Origin: Bacteroidota bacterium
GTDB taxonomy: Bacteria; Bacteroidota; Ignavibacteria; Ignavibacteriales; Ignavibacteriaceae
DNA length: 7,443 nucleotides
Reading direction: 5' to 3'
NCBI GenBank assembly: GCA_021790055.1
Contig: JAJYIL010000144.1
Coordinates: forward strand, 1-7,443
Numbering within the stretch: position 1 is the first letter of the stretch; the number at the start of each line of letters is the position of its first letter. Of this stretch, positions 6,022 through 7,443 are shown piece by piece. The translations under genes were made by a program, and so were the position numbers. The notes under the pieces are model-generated. The model saw nothing but the letters and a program-made list of their open reading frames with translations. It had not been told where the DNA came from and ran no database searches.

Positions 6022-6176
6022 GATGAATTTCGATTGACGTTTGAAGGAAAAGTGAAGTGGTGGAGTAATGGAATTTTGGAATGAGGAATTTCGATTGATG
6101 ATTGATGAATTAACATTCAGAGATTAGAAGACAGAGATAAACTTGCAGCATTATTAGTATTGATGAAATGAATTAG

Positions 6177-6192
6177 TAAATAAATTTATTTA
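6177..6192. promoter_or_regulatory. Perfect 16-bp AT palindrome upstream of DUF2281/PIN
   Basis: TAAATAAATTTATTTA is its own reverse complement and lies about 35 bases before the DUF2281 ATG, in the expected operator or promoter area of an autoregulated toxin-antitoxin pair. AT-only palindromes arise by chance in AT-rich DNA, and DUF2281 proteins are not firmly established as DNA binders, so this is a candidate only. Confidence 0.3.
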
Positions 6193-6226
6193 TTTTAAAC
6201 ATAATAAGATACCAAAGGTTATTAAA

Positions 6227-6436
6227 ATGGATATGCAAAATATAAATGAACAATTTCAATCGTTGCCGTATTATTTAAAACGTGAAGTTTTAGATTATAT
6301 AGAATTTTTAAAAAAACGACATAGAATAGAAAGCAAAAAAGAACGTTTTACTTTTAACTGGGAAGGCGGATTGAAGGAAATAAAGGAAAACTACAGCGCA
6401 GTAGAGCTTCAGCATAAAGTTAGAGATTACAGATGA
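6227..6436 (+). CDS. DUF2281-family antitoxin
   Basis: This 69-residue protein matches the DUF2281 (VapB-like) layout. An N-terminal helix is built on LPYYLKREVLDYIEFLKKR (13-31). After a short basic linker comes a C-terminal toxin-binding segment, FNWEGGLKEIKENYSAVELQ (43-62), with the family's conserved WEGGL and S-x-x-LQ pattern. Role: neutralise the adjacent PIN nuclease. A Met at codon 3 is an alternative start, and no Shine-Dalgarno site discriminates between them. The stop overlaps the toxin start (ATGA at 6433-6436), implying coupled translation. It is AT-rich like the MNT and RHH genes, unlike the GC-richer repeat DNA around it. Confidence 0.85.
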   Translation: MDMQNINEQFQSLPYYLKREVLDYIEFLKKRHRIESKKERFTFNWEGGLKEIKENYSAVELQHKVRDYR

Positions 6437-6816
6437 GTTATCTTCTTGATACTAATATTTTTCTTGAAGTCCTTTTGGAGCAGGATAAAAAAGAAATCTG
6501 TAAAAATTTTCTTGAAACTCATGTTAGTGAAATATTTGTTTCAGATTTTTCATTACACTCAATAGGTGTAATTTTGTTCAAGAATAATAAACCTAATTTA
6601 TTTAATACATTTTTAGAAGATATATTAGATAATATACAAATTATTACTTTGTCAAAAGAAAAATATAAAGAAATTGGCAACGTTAATAATCACTACAAAT
6701 TAGATTTTGATGACACATATCAGTTTTTGCTCGCTCAGGAAAACTTAATGACAATAGTAACACAAGATGCTGATTTTAAAATTGTTAAGAATGTATTAAA
6801 GGTACAGTTTTTATAA
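6433..6816 (+). CDS. PIN-domain toxin paired with DUF2281
   Basis: This 127-residue PIN-domain protein is the presumed ribonuclease toxin of the pair. Conserved acids seen are Asp6 in YLLDTNIF, Asp93/Asp94 in LDFDDTYQFLLA and Asp112 (with Asp114) in TQDADF. The usual second-site Glu is not obvious: the corresponding helix reads SDFSLHSIGVIL (37-48), with Asp38, Ser and His instead. That helix sequence is, as I recall it, a feature of the DUF2281-linked PIN subfamily and not a random lesion, so activity is still plausible. The reading frame is intact and of normal length. Translation probably depends on the overlapping antitoxin gene. No terminator is evident after the stop. Confidence 0.83.
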   Translation: MSYLLDTNIFLEVLLEQDKKEICKNFLETHVSEIFVSDFSLHSIGVILFKNNKPNLFNTFLEDILDNIQIITLSKEKYKEIGNVNNHYKLDFDDTYQFLLAQENLMTIVTQDADFKIVKNVLKVQFL

Positions 6817-6871
6817 AGCTATTGCAGTTATTGGGAACCATGATTAGCAATTCAACTTCATTTATAATCAA

Positions 6872-6885
6872 AAGATCCGATCTCT
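6872..6885 (-). repeat. Reverse heptamer remnant before epimerase scrap 3
   Basis: On the minus strand this reads AGAGATCGGATCTT, containing one AGATCGG unit identical to the plus-strand unit at 7029-7035. It precedes epimerase scrap 3 in the same way that the reverse heptamers at 3721-3748 precede scrap 1, and both end in GATCTCT on the plus strand. Confidence 0.4.
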
Positions 6886-6889
6886 AAAC

Positions 6890-6979
6890 ACTGGAAATGC
6901 ACCGATGTTGCCGCTTAAGCAGGGAATAGCTTAGAGGTATACGTGGATTAGATGAGAGGTAGAGAAGGCGAAGAAGTAA
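6890..6979 (+). pseudogene. Epimerase 3'-end scrap, copy 3 (with stops)
   Basis: Thirty codons read as the epimerase C-terminus, with 18 of 27 residues identical to the intact gene from 3291: (L)GxAPxLPLKxGIA, then YxWI and EVEKA. The final TAA (6977-6979) falls near the matching position. Two in-frame TAG/TGA codons (6932-6934 and 6953-6955) show that it is decayed. It differs from both the intact gene and copy 1, so it is an independent, older scrap. It lies between a reverse heptamer and a direct heptamer tract and precedes the RelE-type locus. Confidence 0.8.
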
Positions 6980-7000
6980 ATTGTCGATTGACGAATGAAT

Positions 7001-7042
7001 AATCAGAGACCAGAGGTCGGAAATTCAGAGATCGGAGGACGG
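7001..7042 (+). repeat. Heptamer tract after epimerase scrap 3
   Basis: RRRTCAG-type units continue in phase with one slip: AGACCAG at 7007, AGGTCGG at 7014, AAATTCAG at 7021, AGATCGG at 7029 and AGGACGG at 7036. The tract begins about 22 bases after the scrap's stop and runs directly into the GGTTCGAC repeats. Confidence 0.65.
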
Positions 7043-7043
7043 T

Positions 7044-7146
7044 GGTTCGACCGCCGCAAATGCGGGGCAGGCAAGCTCACCAACCATGGTTCGACAAGCT
7101 CACCAACCATGGTTCGACCGCCGCCACAGCGGGGCAGGCAAGCTCA
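7044..7146 (+). repeat. Three-unit repeat with a 21-base hairpin insert
   Basis: The basic unit is GGTTCGAC-AAGCTCACCAACCAT (23 bases). Unit 2 (7088-7110) is uninterrupted. Units 1 (7044-7087) and 3 (7111-7146, shortened at its end) carry a 21-base insert at the same point between GAC and AAG. The insert (7052-7072 and 7119-7139) has a CCGC/GCGG stem. Its loop differs (AAAT against CACA) while all flanking insert bases are identical. Unit junctions form the palindrome AACCATGGTT twice. TTCGACAAGCTCA resembles a widespread bacterial extragenic repeat core. Confidence 0.8.
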
Positions 7147-7253
7147 GTCTGGCAGATCAGTGCTAACCAACCTGGGTCATAAATTAGAAGATAGAAATCA
7201 GTGTCTTGTTGTCAGCGGCGCTGCGGCAAAATGCCATAAACCTTTGGTTTAGA

Positions 7254-7295
7254 ATGAAGATTAAATCAGTTATAATAGATGTTGATGAATATAAT
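7254..7295 (+). other. Possible antitoxin N-terminus remnant before the RelE toxin
   Basis: An ATG at 7254 opens MKIKSVIIDVDEYN, which resembles the first strand of small antitoxins encoded upstream of RelE toxins. It then runs into the toxin start in another frame and loses any resemblance. It could be the start of an antitoxin whose body has been deleted. The match is short and unproven. Confidence 0.25.
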
Positions 7296-7443
7296 GTATG
7301 GGATACATGCATAGAAATCTGCAGCAAAAGATTTAAGAAAAATACCAGCCGATTATTTCAATTCTATTATATCTAAAATAAAAGCGCTTGCAAATGATTC
7401 TTATCCATTAGGAAGCAAGAAATTAAAAGCCTCAGAGAACTTT
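7294..7443 (+). pseudogene. RelE/ParE-superfamily toxin, early stop, cut by window end
   Basis: From ATG 7294 the frame reads MYGIHA, a TAG (7312-7314, codon 7), then KSAAKDLRKIPADYF and KIKALANDSYP, and LGSKKLKASENF at the edge. This is the unmistakable first half of a RelE/ParE-fold toxin, a ribosome-dependent mRNA interferase or gyrase inhibitor: first strand, KDLRKIP helix, then the G-x-KKLK-x-SENF strand. The amber codon sits where relatives usually have a charged or polar residue (one change from GAG, AAG or CAG). No Met or plausible alternative start follows it before the conserved helix. It is therefore probably inactive unless the stop is a sequencing error. The active-site half lies outside the window. 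Confidence 0.75.

Larger units (their letters stand above)
5810..6176. repeat. Mosaic of degenerate short repeats, no gene
   Basis: This gene-free stretch contains, in order: GATTG-type repeats (5815-5850); a perfect tandem of four heptamers (5857-5884); a degenerate ACAGATTA/ACACGGATT array (about 5893-5925); TGGAGTRATGGA-like units (about 5929-5968, again 6057-6086); two adjacent hairpins (5993-6021); and GATTGATGATTGATGAAT followed by three more heptamers (6121-6141). Open frames on either strand across it have repeat-driven composition and are not credible genes. Confidence 0.6.

Noticed and set aside
5874..6116. 80-codon minus-strand open frame
   Set aside because: It lies wholly in the mosaic repeat region. 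Its His/Ser/Pro-rich sequence is the reverse reading of TGGAGTRATGGA-type units.
6865..6889. Extension of epimerase scrap 3 further upstream through a frameshift
   Set aside because: A loose match to the NRLIKEK region could be forced, but these bases are better explained as a reverse heptamer shared with the flank of scrap 1.
3721..7146. CRISPR array
   Set aside because: Repeats are 7-23 bases, degenerate or directly abutting. There are no evenly spaced unique spacers and no cas genes.
6995..7252. 85-codon plus-strand open frame
   Set aside because: It consists of heptamers and the GGTTCGAC repeat block, so the protein is only translated repeat.
3956..7443. Integron-type gene cassette array
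   Set aside because: The same-strand TA genes recall a super-integron, but no paired RYYYAAC/GTTRRRY sites at cassette ends and no integrase were seen in the spacers.

Overview
Organism and setting. The window is AT-rich bacterial DNA with weak or absent Shine-Dalgarno sites in front of most genes. It has compact same-strand operons and long spacers full of degenerate repeats. This combination fits the Bacteroidota/Ignavibacteria/Chlorobi side of the tree, but that is an inference from style with no marker gene behind it. Every supported gene is on the + strand.

Region 1 (16-3386), surface polysaccharide genes. A family 9 glycosyltransferase, a small class I SAM methyltransferase, a WecG/TagA/CpsF (GT26) glycosyltransferase and a GDP-mannose 3,5-epimerase-like SDR form one tight operon-like run. 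The epimerase would supply an activated L-sugar (GDP-L-galactose or GDP-L-gulose type). The transferases would build the glycan and the methyltransferase might cap or decorate it. The first three genes are very AT-rich, whereas the epimerase is clearly richer in G+C, so a composition boundary lies near 2350-2400.

Region 2 (3387-7443), accessory scrap land. Four toxin-antitoxin (TA) loci sit in a row: an intact RHH/PIN pair (4223-4883), MntA with a destroyed HepT partner (5191-5779), an intact DUF2281/PIN pair (6227-6816), and a RelE-type toxin with an early stop codon that runs off the window (7294-7443). They are separated by non-coding DNA rich in several repeat families.

Most unusual observation. 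The 3' end of the epimerase gene recurs as divergent, non-functional scraps at 3751-3834, 5780-5809 and 6890-6979. Each scrap runs to a stop codon at the position matching the end of the real gene (3384-3386). Each is followed by a tract of a degenerate 7-base repeat, RRRTCAG. Two of the scraps are also preceded by the same heptamer in the opposite orientation. The unit 'inverted heptamers - epimerase tail - direct heptamers' therefore recurs between TA modules, and one copy begins exactly where hepT is cut off. Two models fit: scars of repeated exchange of polysaccharide cassettes at the 3' end of an epimerase gene, or a small repeat element that has captured that gene end. A 59-bp direct repeat (56/59 identical) also brackets the RHH/PIN module.
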